A DNA stretch of 6,224 bases from Methanosarcinales archaeon. Lineage in GTDB: Archaea; Halobacteriota; Methanosarcinia; Methanosarcinales; Methanosarcinaceae. The stretch covers positions 1 to 6,224 of the forward strand of contig JAAXQB010000290.1 in the NCBI GenBank assembly GCA_012329085.1. Reading direction: 5' to 3'. The notes beneath the pieces were generated by a model. It was not told the origin of the DNA. It made no database searches and was given only the letters and a program-made list of their open reading frames with translations. The translations under genes and the position numbers were made by a program. Numbering within the stretch: position 1 is the first letter of the stretch; each line of letters starts with the position of its first letter. Shown one piece after another: positions 6,080 to 6,224 of this stretch.

Positions 6080-6083
6080 GGAG
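6080..6083 (+). promoter_or_regulatory. Shine-Dalgarno GGAG for the antitoxin gene
   Basis: GGAG ends seven bases before the ATG at 6091, at good spacing. It fixes the start codon and contrasts with the gene at 4956, which has no such site. Confidence 0.7.
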
Positions 6084-6090
6084 TTAGTAA

Positions 6091-6224
6091 ATGATAGAAG
6101 GTATTCAATTTGTCACGAATGAAGCAGGTGAAAAAACTGCTGTTTTGATTGATTTAAAACAATATGGCGAGCTTTTGGAAGATTTTTATGATGTGCTTAT
6201 TGCTCATAAACGGGCTGATGAACC
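6091..6224 (+). CDS. Phd/YefM-like antitoxin, 3' partial
   Basis: Forty-four complete codons are visible before the window ends. The N-terminus shows a short first strand (IQFVTN), a turn with E-x-G-E-K, a strand TAVLIDLKQY and a helix with ELLEDFYD, followed by a charged AHKRADEP segment. This order, in which a strand reading roughly F-V-x-[ND]-E-x-G-x-[KR]-x-A-V-[LV]-[IL] leads into an E-x-L-x-E-D helix, is typical of small Phd/YefM-type antitoxins. These bind their own promoter through the N-terminal domain and neutralise a RelE/ParE-type toxin through the C-terminal tail, usually encoded immediately downstream. The toxin gene, if present, is outside the window. The start is supported by a GGAG site and a TATA-like element. 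The family call rests on pattern recognition of half the protein; an unrelated small alpha/beta protein is the alternative. Confidence 0.7.
   Translation, partial: MIEGIQFVTNEAGEKTAVLIDLKQYGELLEDFYDVLIAHKRADE

Noticed and set aside
1..6224. Insertion sequence or phage module
   Set aside because: No transposase, integrase, terminal inverted repeats or target duplications were seen. The two small membrane proteins loosely recall holins by size, but nothing else phage-like is present.

Overview
The window (about 30-35% G+C by eye) looks archaeal. It carries a very large secreted-type surface protein built from CARDB, PKD, BIG2, InlB-B-like, cohesin and dockerin modules. Genes are preceded by TATA-like elements rather than bacterial -35/-10 boxes, one small gene looks leaderless, and transcripts appear to end at T-tracts. 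This combination is familiar from Methanosarcinia-type and related methane- or alkane-oxidising archaea and from Archaeoglobus. That placement is an inference; no taxonomic marker gene is present.

Layout, all on the + strand. (1) 1-4818 is the 3' part of a giant surface-protein gene whose frame is already open at base 1. In order it encodes a beta-rich N-terminal region of unknown family, a probable seven-bladed beta-propeller, three CARDB domains, a PKD domain, two closely related BIG2 domains, a fourth CARDB-like domain, an InlB-B-type repeat, a cohesin and a C-terminal dockerin. (2) A strong hairpin plus T-tract (4843-4882) ends that transcript. (3) After an (ATTTT)4 tract and a TATA-like element, two small membrane-protein genes (4956-5222 and 5219-5584) overlap by ATGA and probably form a translationally coupled operon ending at a weak terminator near 5650-5693. 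(4) A gene-free interval of about 500 bp (5585-6090) holds A/T tracts and then a compositionally different, foldable block (5848-6027). That block has its own TATA-like element and a hairpin/T8 terminator, and is a candidate independent structured RNA of no family I recognise. (5) The last gene (6091 to the window edge) is the start of a small Phd/YefM-like antitoxin with a clear Shine-Dalgarno; its toxin partner would lie beyond the window.

How the parts may work together: the giant protein carries both halves of a cohesin-dockerin pair and no visible C-terminal membrane anchor. It may therefore be attached, or built into chains, by non-covalent docking outside the cell. The small membrane pair, the candidate RNA and the antitoxin show no obvious functional link to it. 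The most worthwhile unexplained element is the 5848-6027 RNA candidate, together with the shared TAAGTAT promoter motif and an inverted repeat covering its promoter.
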